DNA of 64,000 bases, taken from positions 1 through 64,000 of the forward strand of contig CAWHOS010000002.1 of assembly GCA_963831105.1 (NCBI GenBank), in the 5' to 3' direction. This DNA comes from DATFQI01 sp963831105 (lineage in GTDB: Bacteria > Actinomycetota > Thermoleophilia > Solirubrobacterales > Solirubrobacteraceae). The notes below the pieces were generated by a model that was given only the letters and a program-made list of their open reading frames with translations, ran no database searches and had not been told where the DNA came from. Each line of letters begins with the position of its first letter. Position 1 is the stretch's first letter. A program made the position numbers and the translations under genes. This document shows, piece after piece, positions 1-9,585 of this stretch.

Positions 1-2055
1 TCGGCGACTCGGATCGCGTTGGCCACGATCGTCAGGGCCGGGTTTACGCTGCCGTTGGTGGGGTGCAAGGGAGGAGTCGCAGACCACCACGCCCCTGCTG
101 CCCCACAGCCGTCCATAACGGTCGGTGGCGCCAGTGGCCGGGTCGTCACTCATTCGCGCCGTGCCGCAGGAGTGTTCGCCGGCCGCTGAGGCGGTTGCCC
201 GGCCGCGCTGGCGGTGGATGTCCCGCGCGCCGGCGGCACGGAGCCAGCGAGTTCCGTAGTCGGCCAGGCCAGCCTCGACCTCGAGTGAAGCCGGGTGGGC
301 GCTCTTGCGCAGGCGCGCTCCGCGCTTGCCCCATCGGTCGAGAACCCGAGCGAGGGTGACACCAGAGGTCGCACCCGGGACCTCCTGCCCCATCCCGAAC
401 ACGCCGAAGCCGTACGGCCTCCGGGCCCGCATCCAGTGCTTGTGATCGGCGCCCCAGCGAGGAACGCCGCTGGTGGGATCCATGGCCGAAGTCAACGGGA
501 GCACACTCATCAGATCGACGATCACGCCGCCGCCCCAGGGGATCGAGTGGGCGTGTACGTGGTCCAGGGTGGCAATCGAATGGCCGGGGCCCAACCCGTT
601 CTTCATCGGTTCGTCGACCTCGCAGCGGAGGCTGACGAAACGATGATCATGAAGGTGCCGGCCGAGTTGATCGTTACCGAGTCCGCTGGCGAGCAGCAGC
701 CGCGCCGACTCGACAGCTCCGGCGGCGACGACGACGACGTCGGCGCGCACCGTGCGCAACACGGGTTCGCTGGAGCAGTCGGTCATCACATCGACCGAGG
801 GGCCACCCTGTCCATCACGAATGGCGATGGCCTCGGCGTCGAAGACGAGAACGGCGTTGCCGGTGGCCAGAGCACGCGGGAGAAAGGTGTTGTGAGCGCC
901 GTTCTTGGCGTCCACCGGGCAGGCGTGCCCGACGCATGACGAGCAGCGCACGCAAGCGGCACGGCCGGCCGCGGGCACACTGTTGATCGCCAACGGGATC
1001 GGGCCCCAGGTCCATCCCAGCCGCTCGGCGGCGCCCGCCAAAAGTTCGCGCGCGGGCTCGGTACCCATCGCCGGCATCGGATAACCCTTCGACCGCGGCG
1101 TCCGTGCGGTCAGGGCACCCTGTTCACCAGCGACCCCGAGCTCCCATTCGGCGCGGGTGTAGTAGGGCTCCAGTTCGTCGTAGTCGATCGGCCAATTGGC
1201 CAGCGTCGCCCCCTCCGGATTGCCGTACACGCTGGCCATGTCGAAGTCTTCGGGGAAGAACCTCCACGCCATTCCTTGCCAGAGCCGGGTGCCGCCGCCG
1301 AAGGCGTAGGCGTTCAAGCCGTACGCCCAGGCATCTCCGTCTCCATCCACAAGCCGCTCACGCTCGCGCCCGTGATCGGCATCCTGCACCGAGATCCGCG
1401 GATGGTCACGTCCCGGACCCGCCACGGAGTTGTAGACAGCGTTGCGCTTTCCGTGCAGATGGTCACCCCGCAGCTGGGCGTTCGACAGGGCACGGGCGCG
1501 CTCGACGACCAGCACGCTGTGTCCAGCCAAGGCAAGGGTCTGCGCTGCCACACCTCCACCCGGACCGGAGCCGATCACGATCGCGTCGTAGTGAGCACGG
1601 AGACGACTCGGCGGGGTCGTCGCCGGCAACTCTGGCTCGACCGGCGTCACCCCGTCGGGAACCTCACGAAAGCCGATCATGGAGAGGCCGGCCGGCCACG
1701 ACCGGTCGTGAGCCCGATAGGCTGCGCTGTGCCGGGACGCGTAGAAGCCTTCCCAACAGAGTCGGAGCAGTCCAGCGAAGTCGGCACCGAGAGTCTGCTG
1801 CTCGGAGATCTCCCGCAGAACACGGTCCTGCTCGTCGGTCTCCGCCACCGCAAAGCCTCGCCGCTTGAGCTCATCGACAAGCCGTTCCATGGCCTCGAGA
1901 GCCCAACGCAGCTCGGTGCCGCACTCGGCCAGGTATTCTCCGACGCCACCCTCCCAGCCCCCGGGCCATTCGTCGGTCGGGATGACCCGATCGACCGCCA
2001 CTCGCAGCTCGGCAGATCCGATGACCTCGAGCCACCGTTGCGGTGCGCTGGACAC
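1..2055 (-). CDS. GMC-family oxidoreductase with N-terminal gluconate-2-dehydrogenase subunit-3-like domain (C-terminus cut by window edge)
   Basis: Predicted FAD-dependent oxidoreductase acting on a sugar or alcohol. One open frame carries about 125 residues resembling the gluconate 2-dehydrogenase subunit 3 family, then the GMC flavoprotein. The FAD-binding motif AIVIGSGPGGG lies near residue 145. A cysteine-rich stretch (CVRCSSCVGHACPVD) and the C-terminal GMC signature GEHSCGTARMSDDP follow. A GTG at 2055 is chosen as start because the upstream repressor gene ends 33 bases earlier in the same frame. An ATG at 1680 could start a separate GMC gene, but no stop separates the two domains. Near position 62 a run of four C shifts the frame: the next frame reads TNGSVNPALTIVANAIRVA, the expected C-terminal helix. 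The natural substrate cannot be read from the sequence. The adjoining LacI gene suggests sugar-controlled expression. Confidence 0.8.
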   Translation of the reverse strand, partial: MSSAPQRWLEVIGSAELRVAVDRVIPTDEWPGGWEGGVGEYLAECGTELRWALEAMERLVDELKRRGFAVAETDEQDRVLREISEQQTLGADFAGLLRLCWEGFYASRHSAAYRAHDRSWPAGLSMIGFREVPDGVTPVEPELPATTPPSRLRAHYDAIVIGSGPGGGVAAQTLALAGHSVLVVERARALSNAQLRGDHLHGKRNAVYNSVAGPGRDHPRISVQDADHGRERERLVDGDGDAWAYGLNAYAFGGGTRLWQGMAWRFFPEDFDMASVYGNPEGATLANWPIDYDELEPYYTRAEWELGVAGEQGALTARTPRSKGYPMPAMGTEPARELLAGAAERLGWTWGPIPLAINSVPAAGRAACVRCSSCVGHACPVDAKNGAHNTFLPRALATGNAVLVFDAEAIAIRDGQGGPSVDVMTDCSSEPVLRTVRADVVVVAAGAVESARLLLASGLGNDQLGRHLHDHRFVSLRCEVDEPMKNGLGPGHSIATLDHVHAHSIPWGGGVIVDLMSVLPLTSAMDPTSGVPRWGADHKHWMRARRPYGFGVFGMGQEVPGATSGVTLARVLDRWGKRGARLRKSAHPASLEVEAGLADYGTRWLRAAGARDIHRQRGRATASAAGEHSCGTARMSDDPATGATDRYGRLWGSRGVVVCDSSLAPHQRQRKPGPDDRGQRDPSRR

Positions 2056-2088
2056 GCCTTCAGCGCCAGACCATCTGTCCCTCCCGTG

Positions 2089-3134
2089 TCATCGCCCCGA
2101 AGTATCGGTCAGCTTGGCGGGCGGCGGGGCCGTCGAGGAACGGATGATGAGTTCGGTGGCCAGCTCGACCTGGCGGCCCTGGGGCTCACGCCTATCGATC
2201 ATCGTCGACAGCATCTCCGCTGCGGTTCGACCCATTTCTGCGAGAGGCTGGCGGACGGTCGTGAGTGGGGGCGACACCCAACGAGAGATCGGGATGTCAT
2301 CAAACCCCACGACGCTGAGGTCCTCGGCTATGCGCCGGCCGGTGACTCGCGCCGCTTCGATCACACCGAACGCCTGTTCGTCGCTACCGGCAAAGATGGC
2401 GGTGGGCGGATCCGGCAACTCGAACAACTCACGAGCCGCCTGGTAGCCGCCGATGTGGTGGAAGTTGCCGTGGCGGATGAGAGCCGGGTCGACCTCGACA
2501 CCCGCGGACTCCAGTGCTGCGCGGTACCCGTCGATGCGGGCGCGGCTGCACAGCATTGCGACCGGTCCACCGATCACGGCGATCCGCCGGTGACCAAGCC
2601 CGAGCAAGATGCCGTGCCGCAGAGAGCCCACCGGCCCAGTTCGTCGCGCCCACGGTCGCGACATCGGGCTCAGGCAGCTGGGCGGCCGGATCGATCAAGA
2701 CGTACGGCACGTGAGCACTCAGGCCAGGATGTCGTTGATCCTAACGGGGTCAGTTCCGAAGCGACGATGATGGCCCCGGACCTTCCGGCCGAGACGAGTC
2801 CACCGGACCACGGACGCGAGCCGGAGGGGCCCGGCATCGACGACACCACGACATCTATAGGGACTCGACGTGACCCCTCGCAGGATCTCGACGGAGTATG
2901 GGCTGTCCAGGGCAGTGAAGACCAGGTCGATCAACGCGGCGCCCCCCGGCCAGCCGGCTGGGTCGGGGGTCGGCCAGGTGGCACGTACTTGTGCTGGGAC
3001 CGCAGCCGCTGCGCCCGTGCGCGTGTCGTGGCCGAGACATCAGCCCGTTCGTTGAGCACTTCGGACACGGTGGCCAGCGACACGCCAGCGGCGGCCGCAA
3101 CGGTTTGCAGGGTGGGTCGGCTGGTCTTGCTCAC
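2089..3134 (-). pseudogene. LacI-family repressor, broken by several frameshifts
   Basis: A typical LacI/GalR regulator can be pieced together from at least four overlapping frames. The N-terminal helix-turn-helix (TLQTVAAAAGVSLATVSEVLNE) is in one frame. The start of the periplasmic-binding-protein-like core (IDLVFTALDSPYSVEILRGV) is in a second. A middle segment (MPYVLIDPAAQ, TNWAGGLSAARHL) is in a third. The last 190 residues (LGHRRIAVIGG, FAGSDEQAFGVIEAAR, VGFDDIPISRWVSPPLTTVRQP) are in a fourth. The protein family is clear; no single frame encodes a working protein. It ends 33 bases before the GMC oxidoreductase on the same strand, so it probably controlled that gene. Either it is a true pseudogene or the sequence is poor here; the same defect recurs through the whole left 9 kb. 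Confidence 0.75.
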
Positions 3135-3720
3135 TGCTCCTACTCCTTTCGGTGGCGGCAGTACCCGTGAAACAGCGCGGAGAACTCATCGCCACCGTCG
3201 AATGGCCTCGAAACATTTCGAATGGCCCTCGCAATCAGGCGCCTGGAATCAGGCTGGGATCCAAGGGAAGCGGCTTCCAGCCTGCCTGTCAAGCAGTTTG
3301 CCCGAGCAGCTACCTAGGCCAGTAGGCGCCTCTGGTTTCTGCTCAGCACGGGAGTTTCGGACTCAATCGAAACCTCTCGACGGGACCGGAAGCGTGCCGA
3401 GTCCGCGGGTCGAAGGCCGCCCAGCCGACGATCGAGGTCGTCTTCTGCAGGGCGTCGTCGACGCTGCGACAGAGGTCGGGGTTCCAGTCCTGGTGAGCCT
3501 CCGTCCTCGTCAACTGGTCAGCGTCGATGACATGCCCGCCGGATGCGTTCAACTCTGGCCGTGACCTGATGATCCTGCGCGTGGGAGTCGACGGTCGCCG
3601 GACCTGCTGCGGCATGCGGACGTCAACCGGGCCGACCGGGCTCAACGGCCGATCAGGTGCGCTGAGATTTAGCGATGCGTGATGTGGGGGTCTCTGGCCT
3701 GGTCATCTAGTCGTCGGTGA
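3135..3720. other. Gene-less stretch between the two lacI genes
   Basis: Apart from the operator-like dyad near 3209 I see no supportable gene. A leftward open frame around 3345-3645 (about 100 residues) reads with some protein-like character, including DQLTRTEAHQDWNPDLC. It has no recognisable family, no ribosome binding site and no continuation, so it is at most a gene remnant. The stretch could hold promoters for both flanking genes. Confidence 0.4.
3209..3220. promoter_or_regulatory. Candidate operator CGAAACATTTCG upstream of the first lacI gene
   Basis: CGAAA-CA-TTTCG is a near-perfect dyad lying about 75 bases upstream of the repressor start. It sits between two direct copies of TCGAATGGCC (3198-3207 and 3218-3227). 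LacI-family regulators in actinobacteria commonly bind such CG-centred or CGAAA/TTTCG dyads and autoregulate. Assignment to this repressor is inference from position. Confidence 0.35.
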
Positions 3721-3802
3721 TGTGGCTCTGGCCCGGTAGCCGAAGATCGATCGGTTCGGCGATTCTCTCTATCTCGTCGGATTCCGCTGCGCGGGTTCTA
3801 TC

Positions 3803-4827
3803 TCACGACGGCGGGCTTGGGGGCGGGGCTGTGCTGTGCCTGACGATGAGTTGTGTGGGCAGTGTGACCGCGACATCGATGTCGGACTCCTCGGCCAGCA
3901 AGTCAAGACCAACCTGGCGGCGGCGGTTCCTTGGTCGCGGACTGGTTGGCGGATGGTGGTCAGGTCGATCAGGTTCGCTAGGGGATGGTCGTCGATCCCG
4001 ATGAGGGAGATGTCTTGGGGAACGCGCACTCCGGCGCGGCGCAGTGTTCTGAGGGCACCTGCGGCGACTTCGTCGGAGTGAGCGTAGATGGCTGTTGGTC
4101 GATGCTGCAGGCTCAACAACCTGCCGGCGGCTTCGGCGCCTTCCTCGCCGCCCCAGTTGCTGGAGACGGTGAGGCGGGGATCGACTGGTATGGCGGCGTC
4201 GCGTAGCGCTTGGTGGTATGCGGCGCTTCGTCCGGGAGGGTGGTCTGGCTGGTGAGGGTCGATGGCTTCAAGCATGGCGATGCGGCGGTGTCCGAGGTTG
4301 AGCAGGTGGTCCATTGCTTGCCGGCCGGCAACCTGATCGTCGATACAGACGTACGGATAGGTGGCGTGTTGACCTCCGGCGGCGACGATGTGCACTCCCA
4401 GCAGCTCGAGGCGCTGCCGTTCGTGCTCTTCTACGGGGAAGGCGACAACGACCACCGCGTCGACCTTGCGTCGTGCAGGCAGTTCCTCGAAGAACTTGCG
4501 TCGGTCGTCGAGGTCACCGACGTGGTAGAGCAGTACATCCAGGTCGACACCGCGGAGTATGTCAACGAGCGCTTCGAGGATTTCGCCGAAGAACCAACGG
4601 GCTGGGTGAGGGACGACCACAGCGACCCGGCCGGTGGCACCTCGGGCCAGCCTGGACGCTTCGGGGGAGACGACGTAGGAACGTTCCTCAGCGACGGCGA
4701 GCACCCGCTGCCGGGTCGTGGGCGACACGCCGTAGGCGTTGTTCAAGGCCCGCGACGCTGTGCCGATGCTGACCCCGGCGATCCGGGCGATATCGGCAAG
4801 GGTCAGCCTTTTCGCGGCGTTGGACAC
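3803..4827 (-). CDS. LacI-family transcriptional repressor (one frameshift near the C-terminus)
   Basis: Sugar-responsive repressor. The DNA-binding domain LTLADIARIAGVSIGTASRALNN is followed by the conserved effector-binding fold: VAVVVPHPARWFFGEILEAL, LGHRRIAMLEA, YAHSDEVAAGALRTLRRAGV and ISLIGIDDHPLANLIDLTTIRQPV. Near 3908 the frame slips: RLVL should be followed by DLLAEESDIDVAVTLPTQLI, which is present in the next frame and ends at a TGA after APPPSPPS. With one base restored the protein is about 340 residues, normal for the family. GTG at 4827 is used as start; an ATG at 4863 is the alternative, and neither has a good ribosome binding site. A palindromic AAGCGCTT site and the alpha-glucosidase remnant lie just upstream on the other strand, so maltose/oligosaccharide control is a reasonable inference. 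Confidence 0.75.
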
Positions 4828-4926
4828 GCGCCAAGGGTAGAGCCTGTAACCGTTTCCGACCATGTTGACGGAGGGCCTGCCTCAACTCCGAGCGCGCTAC
4901 GAGGCTGGAGGCCTTGGATCATTGAG

Positions 4927-4976
4927 TTGACAACCTTGCCAATGGTCCACCAGAATCCAGAATCGGAAGCGCTTAC
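4927..4976 (+). promoter_or_regulatory. Rightward promoter with LacI-type operator
   Basis: TTGACA (4927-4932) is followed after 18 bases by CAGAAT (4951-4956). Eleven bases later comes the palindrome GGAAGCGCTTAC (4965-4976, core AAGCGCTT), the classic CG-centred LacI/GalR/CcpA-type operator placed where it would block transcription. It lies between the leftward repressor and the rightward alpha-glucosidase remnant. The site is visible in the sequence; its partner repressor is inferred. Confidence 0.5.
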
Positions 4977-5373
4977 GACATCGACGTCACGGACCGCGAA
5001 GTGGATGTCTGCGGCTTCCCTGGCTCTTCTTTGCAGCTGAGCCGGCGTGACCGAAGACCGAATTCCCGATGCGATGATGCCGGTGCTGCTTCGGCTGGCT
5101 GGGGGAGCTGAGCGGAGGTGCCGTGACGGTGGTTGTGATGAAGCGGATTAGTTCGCGAGCGGTCGGTGGCCAGGTCAAAGGTGACGGACCCCGACGACGC
5201 GCGGAAACCGCTGATCAGTTCCAAGGACATCTGCTCATGAATGTGGGCCACTTCGGTGTCCAGTCCAGCGGTCGCCTGCAGCAGACCGCGGTGAACCCGC
5301 TGGTCACCTTGAGCGGCGCGAAGCCGGCCGGTCCGGGAAGGGCTGTCGGCGTCGCGGCGCCGACGGGGTTGAG
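4977..5373. other. Gene-less stretch upstream of the alpha-glucosidase remnant
   Basis: No complete gene is seen between the operator and the GH13 start. Short frames exist on both strands, but none has a recognisable motif or ribosome binding site. The stretch may have held a sugar-transport or hydrolase gene that has been lost, given that the neighbouring genes are degraded. Confidence 0.35.
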
Positions 5374-6146
5374 TTGAACCGGGAGCTTGAGTACGACGAG
5401 CCGAGCTGGTGGCAGACGACTGTCGTCCATCAGGTTTATCCGCGCAGCTTCGCGGACTCCGATGGCGACGGCATCGGCGACCTGGCCGGTGTGTGCAGCC
5501 GGCTGCCCTACCTCGCCGGACTCGGGGTGGACGCCGTCTGGCTCACCCCGTTCTACCCGCCCCCACTCATCGATGGTGGCTACGACATCACCGACCACCG
5601 CAACGTCGACTGCAGACTGGGCACGATGGCCGACTTCGACGACTTGGTCACCACTGCGCACGCCCATGACATCAAGATCATCATTGACATCGTCCCCAAC
5701 CACACCTCCGACCAGCACCCGTGGTTCCTTGAAGCGGCGGCCTCACCACCAGGAAGCCCCGCCCGCAACCGGTGCATCTTCCGGCCCGGAGACGCCGAAC
5801 ATCCGCCGTCGGACTGGTTCGGCGAGTTCTCCGTCGAACGCCAAGAGAACCAGCCGCACTCCACGCTCCGCCTCTATCGGGACGCTTTCGCCAACGGAAA
5901 GCCCTGCAAACTAGCGACTCCACTGTCACCTGGCAAAAGGTGGACAACCACAACCTGCTGCACTACCGCCGGGCCAACGGCAGGGAATGCGTCGTCAGCA
6001 TTTCCGACCTCCCACAACGCCTGCCACCCGGTGAAACCATCATCAGCAGCCAACCGGTCACCAACCGAGCGCTGCCTCCCAACGCGACGGCCTGGCTTCA
6101 GACCGACGAGTGCCCTGGGCAACGACGCGAGAAGCAAAACTCATGA
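5374..6146 (+). pseudogene. GH13 alpha-glucosidase remnant with large internal deletion
   Basis: The N-terminus is a clear oligo-1,6-glucosidase/alpha-glucosidase. It shows WWQTTVVHQVYPRSFADSDG, GIGDLAGV, LGVDAVWLTPFYPPP, GGYDITDH and IIDIVPNHTSDQHPWF. After PPSDWFGEF (about residue 155) the frame runs directly into what looks like the extreme C-terminal domain (LRLYRDAFA). The final beta-sheet domain (TWQKVDNHNLLHYRR, ECVVSISDLPQRLPPGE, LPPNATAWLQ) continues after one frameshift near 5905. Roughly 300 residues of the TIM barrel are missing, including the regions that carry the catalytic Asp nucleophile and Glu acid/base in GH13. The product cannot be a working enzyme. Full-length relatives are about 530-560 residues. 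The TTG at 5374 is the only start seen in frame. Confidence 0.75.
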
Positions 6147-6201
6147 GTGTGCTCAATGGCAAACGGCGTCAACACGTCGACGCAGGGCGACCCCCGAGCC
6201 G

Positions 6202-6974
6202 ATGGTGTTACTCATCCATCAGCACGGCAGTGACATGTCCCACATCCACACCTACCTCGAAAGCGCGGCCTTCCGAGTCCGGCGGGCGACGAGCTATCCA
6301 ACCGCCGTTGGCATGGCGAGATGCTGTCACCCGGACGTAGTCGTGCTCCAAACAGACACCACGGACAACGGGCTACAACTAATGCGCCAGATCCTCAGCG
6401 AACGAGCAGTGCCGGTCATCATTCTGGCACCCGCGGACCATTCAGACCCCGTGCAAGCGCTGGAGCACGGCGCAGACGACTACATGATCAACCCGCCAGC
6501 CCTGTCAGAGCTCGCTGCCCGCGCCCGCGGCGCGGCTCGCCGCTCTAGGCAACGGGTCCGACGAGTCGGCGAATTAGAGCTAGACGCACAATCAAGGCAC
6601 GCCCGCGCGAGCAACCGCAGACTGTCCCTCACGCCAACGGAGTACTCGATCCTCGAGTTTCTGGCGCAGACACCGGGGCACACCGTCACCCATCATGACC
6701 TCGTTCAGGCGATCGGAGGGCCGGGAGAAAACTCAACATCAAAGCTTGTCCCACGCATAGCCGGCTCCGTTTGAAGCTCTCTGCGGCGGGCGTCAACGAG
6801 CCGTTCATCACTGCCGTGCGCGGAGTCGGCTACCGACTCGACACCTGGCATCGAGCCAACAACGTCCCGCAAAATCTCTTCGCTCCCGCACCCGCTGTCA
6901 GACAAGGTGGTAGAAAAAGTGGGTCACGTGATCGTGCTCACCTGACACGTGGCCGCTGGCGAGGATGCACTTGA
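6202..6974 (+). CDS. Atypical OmpR-family response regulator (frameshifted; end crosses the join)
   Basis: A receiver domain is followed by a winged-helix DNA-binding domain. The receiver is degenerate: where the phosphoacceptor is expected the sequence reads VVVLQTDTTDNG, with Gln in the Asp position. The conserved Lys before the Pro is Asn (DDYMINPPALSEL). The winged helix is normal (LSLTPTEYSILEFLAQTPGHTVTHHDL, then after a frameshift near 6745 LRLKLSAAGVNEPFITAVRGVGYRLD). Such phosphorylation-independent members are known in actinobacteria. Codons after about 6900 lie beyond the apparent sequence join and are probably not native. No kinase gene is adjacent. ATG at 6202 precedes VLLIHQHGS, the usual receiver start. 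Confidence 0.65.
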
Positions 6975-7463
6975 GCTCGGAGCCGAAGATCACGAGCCCG
7001 TCGCAGATCGCGTAGTAGAGCGGCTTGATGCCGAGCCGGTCGCGGATGAGCATGCCGCGCCGTGCATCCTGGTCCCAGACGGCGACCGCGAACATCCCGC
7101 GCAGCCGGTCGCTGAGCGCCGGCCCGTGCTCCTCGTAGAGGTGGGGGAGGACCTCCGTGTCGCAGCGGCTGTGCAGCTCGTGCCCGCGAGCCCTCAGGTC
7201 CTCGCGCAGCGGGCGTGGTTGTAGATCTCGCCGTTCTGGGCGGCCCAGATGCGGCCGCGCTCGTTCGAGAAGGGCTGGTGGCCGCCCTCGACGTCGATGA
7301 TCGAGAGCCGGCGCGCGCCGAGCGAGCAGCCGGCTCCTGATATGAAGCCCGCATCGTCGGGCCCGCGGTAGTCGATGATGTCGGTCATCGATCGCAGCAC
7401 CGGCTCCGGAAGGGCCGGCAGATCTGCTCCGTCGAGCCTGAAGGCACCCGCGATCCCACACAT
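6898..7463 (-). pseudogene. asnB: Asparagine synthase (glutamine-hydrolysing), N-terminal fragment
   Basis: Begins MCGIAGAF with the catalytic Cys2 of class II glutamine amidotransferases. It continues with YRGPDDAG, LGARRLSIIDVEGGHQPF, RIWAAQNGEIYNH, DTEVLPHLYEEHG and RGMFAVAVWDQD, RLGIKPLYY, FGSELKCILASG. One frameshift near 7212 separates the two halves. The gene stops at about 190 residues, whereas the family is about 600: the whole ATP-dependent synthetase domain is missing, cut exactly where the sequence changes character near 6,900. AsnB-like proteins are often encoded in polysaccharide clusters, as here, where they amidate sugar acids or other acceptors. The truncation is either a real recombination point or an assembly join. 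Confidence 0.8.
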
Positions 7464-7568
7464 GGGGCTGACTCTAGGCGGCGGCCGCGTCTCGTATCCT
7501 GGCCGACCGTTCAGGTCGCGAGACCGCGCGGTCGATGTTCCGGGCGGACCACCTGAGAGGATCCACAC

Positions 7569-9093
7569 ATGCCTTCACTTCGACGCGCCGGTAGCCGCAA
7601 TCTTCCGCGACACGCCCTCGCGGTCGGCATCGGCGCGCTCGCCCTGGCCGCGGCGCCGGCCTCGGCCGGCGCCGCCACGCGCTACCTCGCCCCGGGCGGC
7701 TCCGACGCCGGCGCATGCGAGCAGACCGCCCCGTGCGGGAGCTTCGAGCGCGCCTACGCGGTCGCCGGCCGGGCGACACGGTTGAGGTGGCCCCCGGGAT
7801 CTACGGCGAAGAGCGGGTGCCCGGCGGGACCAAGACCGTGGCTTTCCGCGGCGGCCCGGGCGTGATCCTGCGCCAGATGATCAGCGACGCCAGCAACGTC
7901 ACCTACGACGGGATCAACGTCGACGCCGGCGGGCGCAAGACCACGGGCGCCGCGTTCGGGCTCGGCGGGTCCAACGCACGGTGAAGAACGCCCGCGTCGG
8001 CAACGTCGTCGACGAGAAGGGCGATGCTCGCATCGGGCGGCAACCTCACGGTGGACAACGTCGATCTTCCACGACGCGATGCTGGCCGACGGACGGCGTG
8101 CACATGGAGTGCCTGTACGCGATCGGCGTGCCGGGCTTCACGATCCGCAACTCGACGCTTCCGCGACTGCGCGATCATGGACCTGTTCTTCACCTACGGC
8201 AGCTGGTGGACGCCCGCAACCGCCCGCCTACGGCAACGTCACGGTCGAGAACAACGTCTTCGCCCACTCCGAGAGGACGACGACGGCGGGCTGGCACTAC
8301 TACAGCCTCTACATCGCCTACATCGGGCCTGACGGCGCGGCGCGACCCGATGAGCGGCTGGATCGGTCCGCAACAACACCTTCGAGAGCCCCGCCTTCAT
8401 CGCGCCCGATCGGGGCATCGACGGCACGCGGTGGGTCGGGCAACCTCGGCTGGTGGGACTGCAGCGCCGGCATCGACGTTCCGCTCCAACGTGGGCAAGA
8501 CGTGCTCGCGGCAGGACAAGGCGGTCAGCCCGCCGGCTCAGCATCGCACGACGACCGCGCGCGTTCGGCTGGGTCGACCCGGCACCTACGACTTCCGCCT
8601 GAAGGCCGGCTCGCCCGCGATCAACGCGGGCGAGGCCGGCGACGCTCCGGCCGCTCGACCGCGCCGGCCTGGCGCGCGACGCCAAGCCCGATGCCGGTGC
8701 GTTCGAGTTCGGCGCGACGGCCGCCCGGCGTCGGCGCGCGGCCCCCGCCGGGCGCCCAGGCGGCCGGCCGCCGGCGCCGGCTGCGGGATCCGCTTCGCGC
8801 GGTCTGAGCCCGCGGACGATCTGCCGCCGGGCCCGGCGCGGATGCCCGACGTCAGCGGCGCGGCTGCGGCTCGGGACCTCCGCGCCGAGCGCGGGCCACG
8901 TGCGCGTCCAGCGCTTGCGCAAGGGCCGCAAAGGCCAACCGGTGCGGCCCTTCGCTCCGCCGGCTCGCGCGCGCGCACGCAGGCGGATCCGCGCGCCGCG
9001 GCCTGCGCCGCGGGCGCTACCGCGTGCCGTGACCGCGCGCGACGCGGCGGGCTGCGCTCGACGCACGGCGTGCTCAAGCTGCGCGTGCGCTGA
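7569..9093 (+). CDS. Secreted right-handed beta-helix (pectate-lyase-like fold) protein, frameshifted
   Basis: Starts at an ATG behind GAGAGGATC. A signal peptide (ALAVGIGALALAAAPASAGA) is followed by ATRYLAPGGSDAGAC, CGSFERAYAVA, GDTVEVAPGIYGEE and repeated beta-helix rungs such as VTYDGINVD, FTIRNST, GNVTVENNVFAHS and FRSNVG. It ends with a basic Ala/Pro/Arg-rich tail. The reading frame slips at least five times, between about 7770 and 8800, yet each piece continues the same fold, so a single protein of roughly 500 residues is implied. Relatives of this DUF1565/parallel beta-helix type bind or cleave extracellular polysaccharide. Its place opposite the exopolysaccharide operon fits a role at the cell surface. 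No catalytic residues can be assigned. Confidence 0.7.
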
Positions 9094-9119
9094 CGCGGCG
9101 GCGCGCCGAGGCCGACCAG

Positions 9120-9585
9120 CAGCGCGCGGACCTCCGCCGTCAAGCGCGCGCCGGCCCTGCAGGACACCGCCGGCGCCGCCCGCGACAGCGTCCGGCGGCC
9201 GCGACAGCGCCGCGGGCAGCTCCGCCTCGTCCTCGACGAGCGTCACCATCCCGGCGCGATCGAGGCGGCGGGCGAGCGAGAGCTGGTGGTCGTCGACGGC
9301 CTCGCCGAGGTGGTGGCGGCGCGGCACGACGATCGGGCGGTGCCCGTAGCGGCGGGCCAGCATGATCGAGCCGACGCCCGCGTGGCAGACCACCACGCGT
9401 GCCTGCTCGGCGAGCTGCGCGAGGTCGTCGAAGGACAGGAAGTCGATCCACTCGCCGCGGCCTTGCGTGCATGCGCGGACGACCCGTACTGCACGACCAG
9501 CGGCTCGTCGCCCGGCAGCGCGGCGGCGGCGCGCGATCAGGCGGTCGAACGGCTGCTCGTTGGTGCCGACGGTGACGAGGATCAT
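9120..9585 (-). CDS. PssE-like glycosyltransferase subunit (GT28 C-terminal domain), frameshifted
   Basis: MILVTVGTNEQPFDRLI is the typical start of the Alg13/PssE/EpsF half of a split UDP-sugar glycosyltransferase. The donor-binding core reads WIDFLSFDDLAQLAEQARVVVCHAGVGSIMLARRYGHRPIVVPR, then HLGEAVDDHQLSLA. Two small frameshifts between about 9,470 and 9,560 and one near 9,200 disturb the frame, and the 3' end is not resolved. Its ATG overlaps the stop of the PssD-like partner by four bases, as expected for the two halves of one membrane-associated enzyme. It would transfer the second sugar of the repeat unit on the cytoplasmic face. Confidence 0.75.

Noticed and set aside
1276..3564. A 762-codon rightward open frame over the GMC and lacI region
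   Set aside because: It is antisense to clearly conserved proteins and has no recognisable motif; long antisense frames are expected in high-GC DNA.
3343..3645. Leftward 100-residue frame between the two lacI genes
   Set aside because: No family, no ribosome binding site and no continuation; kept only as a note on the gene-less stretch.
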